Below are positions 1 to 6,596 of a DNA stretch of 8,467 nucleotides, in pieces; within the stretch, counting starts at the first letter, position 1; each line of letters starts with the position of its first letter. Source of the DNA: Chloroflexota bacterium (lineage in GTDB: Bacteria > Chloroflexota > Anaerolineae > Anaerolineales > UBA4823); NCBI GenBank assembly GCA_030636125.1, contig DAOVXM010000081.1, positions 1 to 8,467 on the forward strand. Direction: 5' to 3'. The notes below the pieces were generated by a model. It saw only the letters and a list, made by a program, of their open reading frames with translations. It was not told the DNA's origin and made no database searches. A program made the position numbers and the translations under genes.

Positions 1-516
1 GATATTACCCAGAAATTAGAGAGTGCCATGCGTCCAGGTCACTTCCGAGGAGTAAGCACGATCGTTGCCAAGTTATTCAACGCTATCCAGCCTCAAAAAG
101 CCTACTTCGGACAGAAGGATGCCCAGCAAACTGTGGTTGTCCGCCAGATGGTGCGCGACCTGAACTTTCCAATAGAGATCGTCATCTGCCCAATCGTGCG
201 CGAGGTAGACGGCCTGGCCATGTCCAGCCGCAACGCTTATCTCAACCCCGCCGAGCGGCAGGCTGCTACTGTTCTCTGGCGAGCCTTGAGTGCTGCCAAC
301 GCTGAATTTATTGCAGGCGAGCGTGACTCCCAACAGCTTCGAGATCTTATGGCGGAGATCGTCAACAGCGAGCCCCTGGCTCAACTGCAATATGTTTCTT
401 GTGCCCATCCCGATACTCTGCAAGAGTTAAAAGAACCAACCGAACACGCCCTGCTATCGATGGCTGTTATCATTGGCAAAACCAGATTGATTGACAATTT
501 AGTGATCGGGGTTTAG
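1..516 (+). CDS. panC: Pantothenate synthetase, C-terminal part (5'-truncated by window edge)
   Basis: PanC is the cytoplasmic ligase joining pantoate and beta-alanine with ATP to give pantothenate, the vitamin precursor of coenzyme A. The frame is open from base 1, so the ATG at 28 is an internal Met and not the start. About 171 codons are present; the family is usually about 280 residues, so roughly the first 110 are missing. Family landmarks seen: RPGHFRGVSTIV with KLFN near the left edge, AYFGQKDAQQ (the KD(A/F)QQ nucleotide-binding region), VREVDGLAMSSRN (the KMSKS-like MSSRN loop) followed by YLNP, and the smaller C-terminal dimerisation domain. The next gene, coaX, starts 75 nt after the stop and performs the following step in CoA synthesis, which suggests co-transcription. 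A weak 6-bp hairpin (525-530 with 534-539) lies in the gap but has no T tract. The family call is very secure. Confidence 0.97.
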   Translation, partial: DITQKLESAMRPGHFRGVSTIVAKLFNAIQPQKAYFGQKDAQQTVVVRQMVRDLNFPIEIVICPIVREVDGLAMSSRNAYLNPAERQAATVLWRALSAANAEFIAGERDSQQLRDLMAEIVNSEPLAQLQYVSCAHPDTLQELKEPTEHALLSMAVIIGKTRLIDNLVIGV

Positions 517-591
517 ATCAGCCATGGTTTGTGAAACCAAAACCGCAGTATATACCCTCTGACAACAAGTTGATAGAACAGGAAAACCATC

Positions 592-1368
592 ATGTTACTC
601 ACTATCGACGTTGGGAACACCAACATTACTTTAGGGCTTTACAAAACTGATACCATCGGACCACGCTGGCGGCTGGCTACAGTTCACGAGCGTATGCCCG
701 ATGAATACGGACTGCAACTGCTCGGGTTGCTCAACCACGCAGATCACAATCCCAGCGACCTGACAGGAATTTGTATCGCCTCGGTCGTACCCCCTCTCAC
801 TGGTGTATTTGTAGAAGCAAGTCGGAAGTACCTGGGGCTTGAGCCATTGATACTAGATACTGGCGTAAAAACCGGGGTGCGTATCCGCTATGAAGACCCG
901 CGCGCCGTAGGAGCGGACAGGATTGCAGACGCAGTCGCGGTCCAGCATCTTTACGGCGGACCGGCTTGTGTGGTCGACTTTGGTACCGCGACCACGTTCG
1001 ATGGCATTTCCGCGGAGGGTGATTACCTGGGCGGGGCAATTGCCCCCGGAATTACCATCGGTGCTGAGGCGCTCTTCTTGCGCACCGCCAAGCTCCCACG
1101 CGTTGACCTGCAACGCCCTCCTACTGCCATTGGTCGCAACACTGTGCATTCTATGCAATCGGGCCTTCTCTTTGGATACGTTTCTCTCGTGGAGGGCATG
1201 GTACGCCGCTTTCGCCAAGAGCTCGGGCCAGAGATGAAAGTGATCGGCACAGGTGGTTTAACCAGATTCATCGCACGCGAGACCAAAGTGATCGAGATTA
1301 TCGCTCCTTGGCTCACTCTTGACGGGTTGAGGATCATTTGGGAACTCAATCGTGAATCCGGCAAATAG
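592..1368 (+). CDS. coaX: Type III pantothenate kinase
   Basis: CoaX phosphorylates pantothenate with ATP, the first committed step of coenzyme A synthesis. Type III enzymes belong to the ASKHA fold, are not feedback-inhibited by CoA, and usually need a monovalent cation. The 258-residue length is typical. Visible motifs: N-terminal phosphate loop with Asp6 (IDVGNTNI, residues 5-12), the substrate and catalytic region GADRIAD (107-113, Asp109 the likely catalytic base), and the second phosphate motif DFGTATT (129-135). The C-terminal GTGGL is the expected adenosine-side glycine motif. The start at 592 is supported by AGGA at 580-583, 8 nt upstream, and by the motif standing five residues from the N terminus. 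It follows panC on the same strand, so pantothenate is made and then phosphorylated by neighbouring genes. Local GC is high (about 60% in the lines counted around 961-1080). Confidence 0.97.
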   Translation: MLLTIDVGNTNITLGLYKTDTIGPRWRLATVHERMPDEYGLQLLGLLNHADHNPSDLTGICIASVVPPLTGVFVEASRKYLGLEPLILDTGVKTGVRIRYEDPRAVGADRIADAVAVQHLYGGPACVVDFGTATTFDGISAEGDYLGGAIAPGITIGAEALFLRTAKLPRVDLQRPPTAIGRNTVHSMQSGLLFGYVSLVEGMVRRFRQELGPEMKVIGTGGLTRFIARETKVIEIIAPWLTLDGLRIIWELNRESGK

Positions 1369-1401
1369 TAGACCTTTAATAAAGTTAGCATATTGGGATT
1401 G

Positions 1402-1416
1402 ATTAGTGTAACTAAT
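1402..1416 (+). promoter_or_regulatory. 15-bp perfect inverted repeat over the comB start
   Basis: ATTAGT, spacer GTA, ACTAAT: a 6-bp perfect inverted repeat whose right arm includes the first two bases of the comB ATG. It could be an operator, or a small hairpin occluding initiation. No good Shine-Dalgarno is visible for comB: the nearest purine-rich run, GGGATTG at 1395-1401, is weak and distant. In a short AT-rich gap a 6-bp repeat can arise by chance, so only the repeat is certain; its function is inferred. Confidence 0.35.
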
Positions 1417-2143
1417 GACAAGTTATTATGATCAACATGAGTATGACATTCGCTGCGAATGGGGACTTGCTGGTATCTCCCAATTGTCCTCTTCAAGTGA
1501 GGTGATCGTCATTGTAGATGTCTTATCTTTCTCTACTAGCGTCGATATAGCAGTTGGGAATGGGGCAATAGTCTACCCATACCGGGGGAATGAAAAATCT
1601 GCAGCTAGCTATGCCCACTCACTTCAAGCAGTTTTAGCTAAGTTCGGGCGAGAGAATTCCACTGGATATTCACTATCCCCTGCTTCGCTTATGCATATAC
1701 CTGAGGGAACACGTTTGGTGCTCTCGTCTCCAAACGGGGCTTCTTTGAGTCTGGCGACGGGTACAGTCCCAACTTTTTCTGGCTGTCTGAGAAATGCTCG
1801 AACAGTCGCACAAGCAGCACAAAAGATTGGTACACGGATCGGCATAATTCCTGCGGGTGAACGGTGGAAAGATGGCAGCTTAAGACCGGCGCTCGAGGAT
1901 TTTATCGGAGCAGGAGCGATTATAAATAACTTAAATGGCACATGTTCGCCCGAGACAGAAGCGGCAAAAGCAATTTTTTTACAGATGAGCGCAACACTGA
2001 CAGAAAATCTACAACGATGTAGCTCTGGTAAGGAACTAATTGGACGAAGCCAAGCAAAGGATGTGGAATTGGCAGCAGCCCTAAACCAGAGCCACAGCAC
2101 TCCGCTATTGATAGATGGTGCTTACAGAAATAAGAACGACTAA
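1415..2143 (+). CDS. comB: ComB-family protein (2-phosphosulfolactate phosphatase family)
   Basis: ComB is a Mg-dependent phosphatase converting 2-phosphosulfolactate to sulfolactate; the founding member works in archaeal coenzyme M synthesis. Homologues occur in many bacteria that lack coenzyme M, where the true substrate is often unknown. The 242-residue length fits. Motifs: VIVIVDVLSFSTS (residues 30-42, Asp35 the probable metal ligand), LSPASL (87-92), SSPNGA (104-109), the diagnostic AGERWKDGSLRPALEDF (147-163), then GAGAI, and near the C terminus DVELAAALNQS and PLLIDGA. The gene is more AT-rich than its neighbours (about 47% GC in seven lines counted, versus about 60% in two coaX lines and about 53% in tsaC) and has no clear ribosome site. 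That hints at separate ancestry or lower expression. No comA, comC or other sulfolactate gene is present here, so membership of the family is firm but the physiological substrate is not. Confidence 0.88.
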   Translation: MTSYYDQHEYDIRCEWGLAGISQLSSSSEVIVIVDVLSFSTSVDIAVGNGAIVYPYRGNEKSAASYAHSLQAVLAKFGRENSTGYSLSPASLMHIPEGTRLVLSSPNGASLSLATGTVPTFSGCLRNARTVAQAAQKIGTRIGIIPAGERWKDGSLRPALEDFIGAGAIINNLNGTCSPETEAAKAIFLQMSATLTENLQRCSSGKELIGRSQAKDVELAAALNQSHSTPLLIDGAYRNKND

Positions 2144-2179
2144 TCTCTTAGCACTCCTAAATATGTGATTGCATGAAAC

Positions 2180-2208
2180 TTGATTTTACCCAGCTATGCG
2201 GGAATTAT
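2180..2208 (+). promoter_or_regulatory. Weak candidate promoter before the palindrome and tsaC
   Basis: TTGATT (2180-2185), a 17-nt spacer, and AATTAT (2203-2208), each matching 4 of 6 consensus bases with ideal spacing. The predicted transcript would begin inside the palindrome at 2209-2262, putting a strong hairpin in the tsaC leader. AT-rich gaps produce such matches often, so this is a low-confidence call. Confidence 0.22.
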
Positions 2209-2262
2209 CCGAAAAACAGGAGTGCGCGGGGGCATATGCCCCCACATACTCCTGTTTTTCGG
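2209..2262. terminator. 54-bp near-perfect palindrome, probable bidirectional terminator or REP-like repeat
   Basis: The outer arms are a perfect 15-bp inverted repeat (CCGAAAAACAGGAGT at 2209-2223 with its complement at 2248-2262). The centre is a perfect 16-bp palindrome, GGGGGCATATGCCCCC (2228-2243). Only positions 2224, 2225 and 2227 fail strict pairing, and 2224 with 2247 is a G.U wobble. The A5 tract on the left and T5 tract on the right flank a GC-rich stem, which is the classic layout of an intrinsic terminator working in either direction. It lies 65 nt after the comB stop and 14 nt before the tsaC ATG. Its unusual regularity would also fit a dispersed palindromic repeat. The same ten bases that span its left end recur at the extreme right of the window. 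Confidence 0.75.
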
Positions 2263-2276
2263 TACCATCTTTAACC

Positions 2277-2894
2277 ATGAAAACCCTTATCCTGCCAGCC
2301 GATGATCCCCAGGCTTTAACCAGAGCAGTGGAAGTGCTTGAGCATGGCGGCTTAGTAGCTTTTCCAACCGACACTGTGTATGGATTGGGTGCCCTGGTTC
2401 ACAACCCGGACAGCATCGCCAAACTTTACGCTGTCAAGGAGCGCGACAGTGCTAAAGCCATCCCTATCCTGGTGGGTTCCATCGCCGATCTGGATCAGGT
2501 GTCCTCCAACATCAACCAAACAGCGCGCCGCTTGGCGGAAACCTTCTGGCCAGGACCACTGACATTGGTGGTTCTTCGCCATCCTGCTCTGCCGGATATC
2601 ATCTCTCCTTATCCTACTATTGGCGTGCGCATGCCTGCTCACTCAGCGGCCTTGAACCTATTAGGCTTGACTGGCCCTCTTGCAGTCACATCGGCCAACT
2701 TATCTGGAGAGCCAAGCTCGAGAACTGCCAAAGAGGTTCTGGGCCAACTCAGTGGACGCTTCTCCCTTATCCTGGACAGCGGTCGCACTCCCGGGGGTCA
2801 GCCTTCCACCGTAGTCGATTGCACTCAATCCAAGTTAGTTCTTCTTCGTTCCGGCCCGCTAACAGTAGATGAGCTAAAAGTAGCCCTATCATGA
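2277..2894 (+). CDS. tsaC: Threonylcarbamoyl-AMP synthase, short TsaC/YrdC type
   Basis: The enzyme makes threonylcarbamoyl-AMP from threonine, bicarbonate and ATP, the first step of the t6A37 modification of ANN-decoding tRNAs; the product is passed to the TsaD complex. From the ATG at 2277 the protein is 205 residues, the short YrdC-only form without the Sua5 C-terminal domain. Motifs: FPTDTVYGLG (29-38), the nucleotide-binding KxR with a downstream Lys (Lys54, Arg56, Lys60), WPGPLTLVV, VRMP and TSANLSGEPS. The frame stays open up to an ATG at 2196, but that extension would translate the palindrome at 2209-2262 and adds no family residues, so 2277 is chosen. No strong ribosome site precedes it. 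It follows the palindrome directly and may have its own weak promoter at 2180-2208. Its link to the CoA genes looks positional rather than functional. Confidence 0.94.
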   Translation: MKTLILPADDPQALTRAVEVLEHGGLVAFPTDTVYGLGALVHNPDSIAKLYAVKERDSAKAIPILVGSIADLDQVSSNINQTARRLAETFWPGPLTLVVLRHPALPDIISPYPTIGVRMPAHSAALNLLGLTGPLAVTSANLSGEPSSRTAKEVLGQLSGRFSLILDSGRTPGGQPSTVVDCTQSKLVLLRSGPLTVDELKVALS

Positions 2895-2940
2895 CATTAA
2901 ACGGGTTTTTCCTCTTCCCCCAGCTTATTTCTCACTATAC

Positions 2941-2983
2941 CTTCATCTACCCTTCATGCTCACTTCAGATAATTATGTAAAAT
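2941..2983 (+). promoter_or_regulatory. Tandem 11-bp direct-repeat operator with -10 element (OmpR/PhoB-type)
   Basis: CTTCAT at 2941-2946, CTTCAT at 2952-2957 and CTTCAG at 2963-2968 recur at exactly 11-bp intervals, one helical turn. After 9 more bases comes TAAAAT (2978-2983), a 5-of-6 match to the -10 hexamer. No good -35 is present, as in activator-dependent Pho promoters, where direct repeats of about 7 bp plus a 4-bp spacer sit about 10 bp upstream of the -10. Known: OmpR/PhoB-family dimers bind such head-to-tail repeats. Inferred: which regulator binds here, and whether transcription starts near 2990. The only thing downstream on this strand is the hairpin and then the antisense of ppgK. 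Confidence 0.5.
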
Positions 2984-3006
2984 AGTAAGTGCATTCTCCT
3001 CACTCA

Positions 3007-3061
3007 AAACTGCGCTACGGATCAAGATGCCAGATCTTCTCCAAGGCGCAGTTTGTGTTTT
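3007..3061 (+). terminator. Long imperfect hairpin with T-rich tail; terminator or core of a small RNA
   Basis: AAACTGCGC (3007-3015) pairs perfectly with GCGCAGTTT (3046-3054). Inside, GGA (3019-3021) can pair with TCC (3040-3042) and AAGAT (3024-3028) with ATCTT (3034-3038) around a GCCAG loop. The tail at 3052-3061 is T-rich but broken by two Gs. On the other strand the same stem ends in TTTTGAG. It could therefore terminate both tsaC and ppgK, or be the body and terminator of a transcript of about 70 nt from the promoter-like array at 2941-2983. The internal pairing is more elaborate than a minimal terminator needs. Confidence 0.55.
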
Positions 3062-3144
3062 AAGGATATTCTGTTATCGTAACTGCTCAAGCTGATTAGG
3101 GAAGTCTCACCCTGCCCATGACCGAGTAGTTTCCTGTTATCTTT

Positions 3145-3894
3145 CTATTCGCTCTGGGTGAACAATTCCTGGGCTGCAAGCGCCGCGCCGATAATACCCG
3201 CCTCATTGAGCAAGTGTGCTGGAACAACTTCTGTATTTAGAGTAAGCTGAGGGATAAAAGACTGATATTTTTTACTCACTCCCCCACCCAGGACAATCAG
3301 GTCCGGCGAAAATAAATGTTCCATCGTGAGCAGATAATTGTCCAGCCTCTTCGCCCATTTCTTCCAAGATAACTTCTCACGCTTGCGGGCGGCGTCCGAG
3401 GCTCGCCGTTCGGCTTCATAACCGTCGATCTCTATATGTCCCAACTCGGTGTTAGGCAGCAAATGACCATTAGTGAAGATAGCTGTACCTAAGCCGGTAC
3501 CAATGGTGATCAATAACACGGTACCTGAGCGGCCCTTGCCCGCGCCAAAAGCCATCTCCGCCAGACCAGCCGCATCTGCGTCATTGATCACAGTTATAGG
3601 GCAACCGGTCGTCTCGGCAAACAGCTCTTGGACGTAGGTCCCAATCCATTTATCGTGAATATTGGCCGCGGAAGCGACTACTCCCTTGCGGATAACTGCC
3701 GGAAAACCACATCCCACTGGTCCTTGCCAGTTAAAATTCCGTACGATCTCAGCCACGGTCGTAGCAACTGGACGCGGCTTGGCAGGGTCGGGCGTAGGAA
3801 TACGGCAACGTGCCTCCAACAAGATACCATTGTCAATATCTACCGGCGCGCCCTTAATGCCGGAGCCACCAATATCAATGCCAAGCACTTCCAT
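3145..3894 (-). CDS. ppgK: Polyphosphate glucokinase (ROK family)
   Basis: PpgK phosphorylates glucose using inorganic polyphosphate, and often ATP, as donor, feeding glucose 6-phosphate into central metabolism. The 249 residues match the family. Motifs: phosphate loop [11 protein letters not shown] (5-15), [10 protein letters not shown] (58-67), [10 protein letters not shown] (76-85) near the sugar site, NDADAAG (104-110, Asp105 the expected catalytic base), GAGKG (117-121), TIGTGLGTA (130-138), NTELGHIE (148-155, with Glu150, His153 and Glu155 at the glucose pocket) and LGGGVSKK. A basic stretch, [14 protein letters not shown], fits the polyphosphate-binding area. The start is supported by GGAGG 7 nt upstream, in the 20-nt gap after the Rid gene. 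It is the last gene of the iron operon and ends toward a phosphate-box-like array, which is notable for a polyphosphate enzyme. Specificity is inferred from the family, and confidence is high. Confidence 0.93.
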   Translation of the reverse strand: MEVLGIDIGGSGIKGAPVDIDNGILLEARCRIPTPDPAKPRPVATTVAEIVRNFNWQGPVGCGFPAVIRKGVVASAANIHDKWIGTYVQELFAETTGCPITVINDADAAGLAEMAFGAGKGRSGTVLLITIGTGLGTAIFTNGHLLPNTELGHIEIDGYEAERRASDAARKREKLSWKKWAKRLDNYLLTMEHLFSPDLIVLGGGVSKKYQSFIPQLTLNTEVVPAHLLNEAGIIGAALAAQELFTQSE

Positions 3895-3914
3895 ATTATT
3901 GCCTCCTCGTATCT

Positions 3915-4319
3915 CTAATTATCGATTGAAGGACACAGTGCGTCCACCTCGATCTCAACCAGCATATTAGGGTCGATCAGCGACTTAACCTCCACCATTG
4001 TCGTCGCGGGTGGGTTCGTTGCGAAGAATTCCGCGTGCGCTCGTCCATACTGCTCCCACCGTGAGATGTCGGTCACGAACATACGCGTGCGCACGACACA
4101 ATTGAGGTCAGCACCTAAATCTTGTAAAGCCACCTGGATGATTTCCAGGCAACGCTTCGCCTGTTCGTACGCGTTGCCTGGGGCGTAACAGCCTCCATCT
4201 TCATCAACAGGAGCCGTACCCGTCACGTATATATGATCCCCTGCCCGTAAAGCACGGCAATAACCTACCTTGTTTTCCCAGGGAGCGCCAGAATAAGTGC
4301 GTTGAAATTGCCTTCCCAT
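3915..4319 (-). CDS. Rid-family protein (YjgF/YER057c/UK114), lacking the RidA catalytic Arg
   Basis: A 134-residue small trimer-forming fold. Archetypal RidA hydrolyses reactive enamine/imine intermediates such as 2-aminoacrylate. Family signs: [17 protein letters not shown] (26-42), the helix [19 protein letters not shown], the strand [12 protein letters not shown] (75-86) and the C-terminal [21 protein letters not shown] (108-128, Glu124 at the conserved acidic position). E. coli RidA has P-A-Arg105-S before this last block; here it reads P-A-Thr106-T. The arginine needed for imine deamination is therefore absent, as in several non-RidA subfamilies, so I withhold the name ridA. The ATG lies one base after the feoB permease stop (TGATATG) with a strong GGGAGGAG upstream, so it is translationally linked to the iron genes. 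Its role there is unknown. Confidence 0.88.
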   Translation of the reverse strand: MGRQFQRTYSGAPWENKVGYCRALRAGDHIYVTGTAPVDEDGGCYAPGNAYEQAKRCLEIIQVALQDLGADLNCVVRTRMFVTDISRWEQYGRAHAEFFATNPPATTMVEVKSLIDPNMLVEIEVDALCPSIDN

Positions 4320-4320
4320 A

Positions 4321-5757
4321 TCAAGCTCCTCCCAACAAACGCCATATCTGGGCTACGAAGAATATCAGCACAAAACCCAACCCAAGAGGGAGCAACGCGG
4401 CAACGGTTGTCCATTTCTTGCTACCAGATTCTTTGTACATGGTATAAATCGTCGTACTGCATGGGTTGTGCACCAGGCTGAACAACATCATGTTGATCGC
4501 GGTTAGCAGTGTCCATCCACCAGCAAGCAAAATAGCATAAGTGGCGGTCTCCGACTCGAGCTCAAACATCACTCCAGCGCCCTCACCGACTCCGCCGATT
4601 CCAGATACCATCACCGTCAACATCAATACGGAAGGAATAACGATCTCATTTGCAGGTATAGCCACAATATAGGCCAGCAAGATCACGCCATTCAGACCGA
4701 TCAAGATACCAAAAGGATCGAGGAAGTTGATTATGTACTCAGCGATGCTGGTTCCGGCGATTTGAATATTAGCAAGAAGCCAGATAACCGCCCCAGCAGG
4801 TAAAGCGAATACAACTGCCCTCCATAACACGAACAAGGTCCGGTCAATCAAGGATGTATACAGGGTTTGTAAGATACGCGGAGGTCTGTATGGGGGCAGT
4901 TCAAGACTAAATGTAGAAACCTCACCCTTGAGCACTGAACGAGACAAACCCCATGAGATAGCAAAAGTAAAGAGCACACCTAAAACGGCGATTCCCACTA
5001 CAGCTAATGCCGACATAAAGCCTGCCAGGTAGGCAGGGAACAGTGCTCCGATGAAAATTGTGGAAATCAAGATCTGCGTAGGCCAACGACCATTACAAAG
5101 AGCAAAGTTATTGGTGATCATCGCGATCAAGCGTTCTCTCGGGCTGTCTATGATGCGGGTAGAAATTATGCCCGCAGCGTTGCAACCGAAGCCCATCATC
5201 ATACTCAAGGATTGTTTGCCATGCGCACCGGATTTCTTAAAAATATTATCCATATTAAAAGCTACGCGCGGTAAATAGCCAAAATCCTCGAGCAAAGTAA
5301 ATAAAGGAAAGAAAATCGCCATGGGTGGTAACATCACACTGACCACCCAGGCCGTGGCTAAATACATACCATCGATCAGGAGACCGCTAAGCCACCATGG
5401 TATGCCAATATTGGCTGCAACCTCATTCAGCCACGGGTAAATCGTACCGATAAGTAAAGAGGAAAGCCATGCGGAGGGGACATTTGCTCCCACGATCGTA
5501 ATCCAAAAAACTAGCGCGAATAGCAATATCATCAAAGGAAAACCCCAGACGCGGCTGGTGACCACACGATCTATCGTACGATCCAGGTCAAACCGAGGCC
5601 TTTCCCCTGATCTAGTAACAGCGCGATCAGCGATAGCAGCAGCATCAGCGTAGATGGTTTCCACCAGCTTTTCATTAAAATCGCCACCGATCTGCCAACG
5701 CAGGGATCTAGCATTCGCCAGAAGATCTTCTGGTGAGGTTGGATCAGGGGCACTCAT
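4321..5757 (-). CDS. feoB: FeoB permease subunit (split FeoB, membrane part)
   Basis: This is the transmembrane half of the FeoB ferrous iron transporter, here a separate 478-residue protein. Residues 1-55 are cytoplasmic and helical ([12 protein letters not shown] and later), equivalent to the end of the FeoB GDI domain. [19 protein letters not shown] (57-75) is the standard lead-in to the first membrane helix. Gate features: [17 protein letters not shown] (157-173), GFGCNAAGI (189-197, Cys192, where canonical FeoB has GFGCNVPAI), LCNGRWP (220-226, Cys221), [10 protein letters not shown] and, near the C terminus, HNPCSTTI (Cys433). Eight or more hydrophobic segments are visible. The sequence around each gate Cys differs from the E. 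coli type, so this may be a distinct FeoB subtype. Start: TGATG, its ATG sharing one base with the GTPase stop, with GGAGG 7 nt upstream. No GTP-binding motifs are present in this chain. Confidence 0.93.
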   Translation of the reverse strand: MSAPDPTSPEDLLANARSLRWQIGGDFNEKLVETIYADAAAIADRAVTRSGERPRFDLDRTIDRVVTSRVWGFPLMILLFALVFWITIVGANVPSAWLSSLLIGTIYPWLNEVAANIGIPWWLSGLLIDGMYLATAWVVSVMLPPMAIFFPLFTLLEDFGYLPRVAFNMDNIFKKSGAHGKQSLSMMMGFGCNAAGIISTRIIDSPRERLIAMITNNFALCNGRWPTQILISTIFIGALFPAYLAGFMSALAVVGIAVLGVLFTFAISWGLSRSVLKGEVSTFSLELPPYRPPRILQTLYTSLIDRTLFVLWRAVVFALPAGAVIWLLANIQIAGTSIAEYIINFLDPFGILIGLNGVILLAYIVAIPANEIVIPSVLMLTVMVSGIGGVGEGAGVMFELESETATYAILLAGGWTLLTAINMMLFSLVHNPCSTTIYTMYKESGSKKWTTVAALLPLGLGFVLIFFVAQIWRLLGGA

Positions 5758-6596
5758 CAGGCTACCTCCAGTCTTAAGTCCAGATCGTGTTGAGTATCCT
5801 CAGGCGCACCGCGACTCAACTCACCCAATTCACCCTTAAGAATGGCTTCGACAATATTCTTGTCACCATCTAACAACCGCAGGGCTACCCAGCGGGCATT
5901 GGGTAAACCTGGATAAAGCCCTTCGATTTGCGCCACTAATTGAGAAACGGCGCGCTTTAGTTCAGGCGGCTCGTTCTGGATATGGTGCGGTTTACAAATT
6001 GTCTGCCCGGTAGCTACTTCGCTGACAGCTTGAATCAATTCGTCCAGTCCCTCATGCTGCCGTGCAATTGTGGGTACCACTGGTACGCCGAGATCGCGCG
6101 CCAGACGACGATCGTCAATTTGTAGCTTATGACGACGAGCTTCATCGATTAGATTCAGGCAAACCACTACCCGGTCTGTGATCTCCAATACCTGCAGGAC
6201 CAGGTTAAGATTGCGCTCCAAGCGCGTCGCATCCACTACAACAATTGTTACATCAGGTTGACCGAACAGGATGAAATCACGAGCCACTTCTTCGTCCAGG
6301 CTGGTTGCAAGCAAAGAGTATGTGCCGGGTAGATCTACCAATTTATAGCGATGCTCGCCAAATTCAAACCCACCCTCGGCCCGGGTGACTGTCTTCCCAG
6401 GCCAGTTGCCTGTGTGTTGGCGCAGCCCGGTTAATGCGTTAAAGACGGTACTCTTGCCTGTGTTAGGGTTGCCTGCCAGGGCAATCACAAAGTCCCAGTC
6501 CTCCATATTTACACCAAGCTTTAATAAATTAGCTGCATTGTGAACTGGGCAGGTCTCACAGGCAGACAATGTGTTTTTTGAAGGTTGCGATGTCAC
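5757..6596 (-). CDS. feoB: FeoB GTPase subunit (split FeoB, cytoplasmic part)
   Basis: The G-protein half of FeoB, 279 residues, with no transmembrane segment. G motifs: G1 GNPNTGKST (42-50), G2 region GNWPGKTV with Thr69, G3 DLPG (88-91) followed by [13 protein letters not shown]4 NLID (148-151; canonical FeoB usually has NMxD) and a G5 candidate [10 protein letters not shown] (175-184). After the G domain comes the start of the GDI helical domain ([20 protein letters not shown]), and the chain stops within it; the next gene continues it. An N-terminal extension of about 34 residues carries C13-E-T-C16-P-V-H, a possible metal-binding or redox Cys pair. The start is GTG inside GTGA, overlapping the preceding stop by 4 bases, with AGGAG 8 nt upstream. 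An ATG at codon 31 would drop the Cys motif and lacks that context. Clean start/stop coupling on both sides argues for a natural split rather than a frameshift. Confidence 0.93.
   Translation of the reverse strand: MTSQPSKNTLSACETCPVHNAANLLKLGVNMEDWDFVIALAGNPNTGKSTVFNALTGLRQHTGNWPGKTVTRAEGGFEFGEHRYKLVDLPGTYSLLATSLDEEVARDFILFGQPDVTIVVVDATRLERNLNLVLQVLEITDRVVVCLNLIDEARRHKLQIDDRRLARDLGVPVVPTIARQHEGLDELIQAVSEVATGQTICKPHHIQNEPPELKRAVSQLVAQIEGLYPGLPNARWVALRLLDGDKNIVEAILKGELGELSRGAPEDTQHDLDLRLEVA

Larger units (their letters stand above)
2895..3144. other. Convergent intergenic region without a protein gene
   Basis: The 250 bases lie between the ends of tsaC (+) and ppgK (-). I find no convincing coding frame; the best ATG on the + strand (3027) opens only 23 codons inside a hairpin with no ribosome site. 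What the region holds is the 11-bp-periodic CTTCA array with a -10-like hexamer (2941-2983) and the hairpin with T-rich tail (3007-3061). Both are listed separately. Confidence 0.7.

Noticed and set aside
28..516. PanC starting at the ATG at 28
   Set aside because: The frame is open to base 1 and that Met lies in the conserved RPGHF region deep inside PanC, so the gene is truncated by the window edge.
525..539. TGGTTT-GTG-AAACCA hairpin between panC and coaX as a terminator
   Set aside because: Only 6 bp, AT-rich and with no T tract, so unlikely to stop transcription between two CoA-pathway genes.
923..1237. Plus-strand 104-codon ORF inside coaX
   Set aside because: A frame-shifted shadow of coaX with Ser/Arg-rich composition and no motif.
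2196..2276. N-terminal extension of TsaC from the ATG at 2196
   Set aside because: It would translate the palindrome at 2209-2262, adds 27 residues absent from the family, and the ATG at 2277 gives a normal TsaC N terminus.
2186..2374. Minus-strand ORF through the palindrome with a peptide resembling the + strand one
   Set aside because: The mirrored EKQE-like peptides on both strands are a consequence of palindrome symmetry, and the rest is antisense to tsaC.
3027..3098. A 23-codon ORF (ATG at 3027) in the convergent gap
   Set aside because: It starts inside the hairpin, has no ribosome site and no recognisable features.
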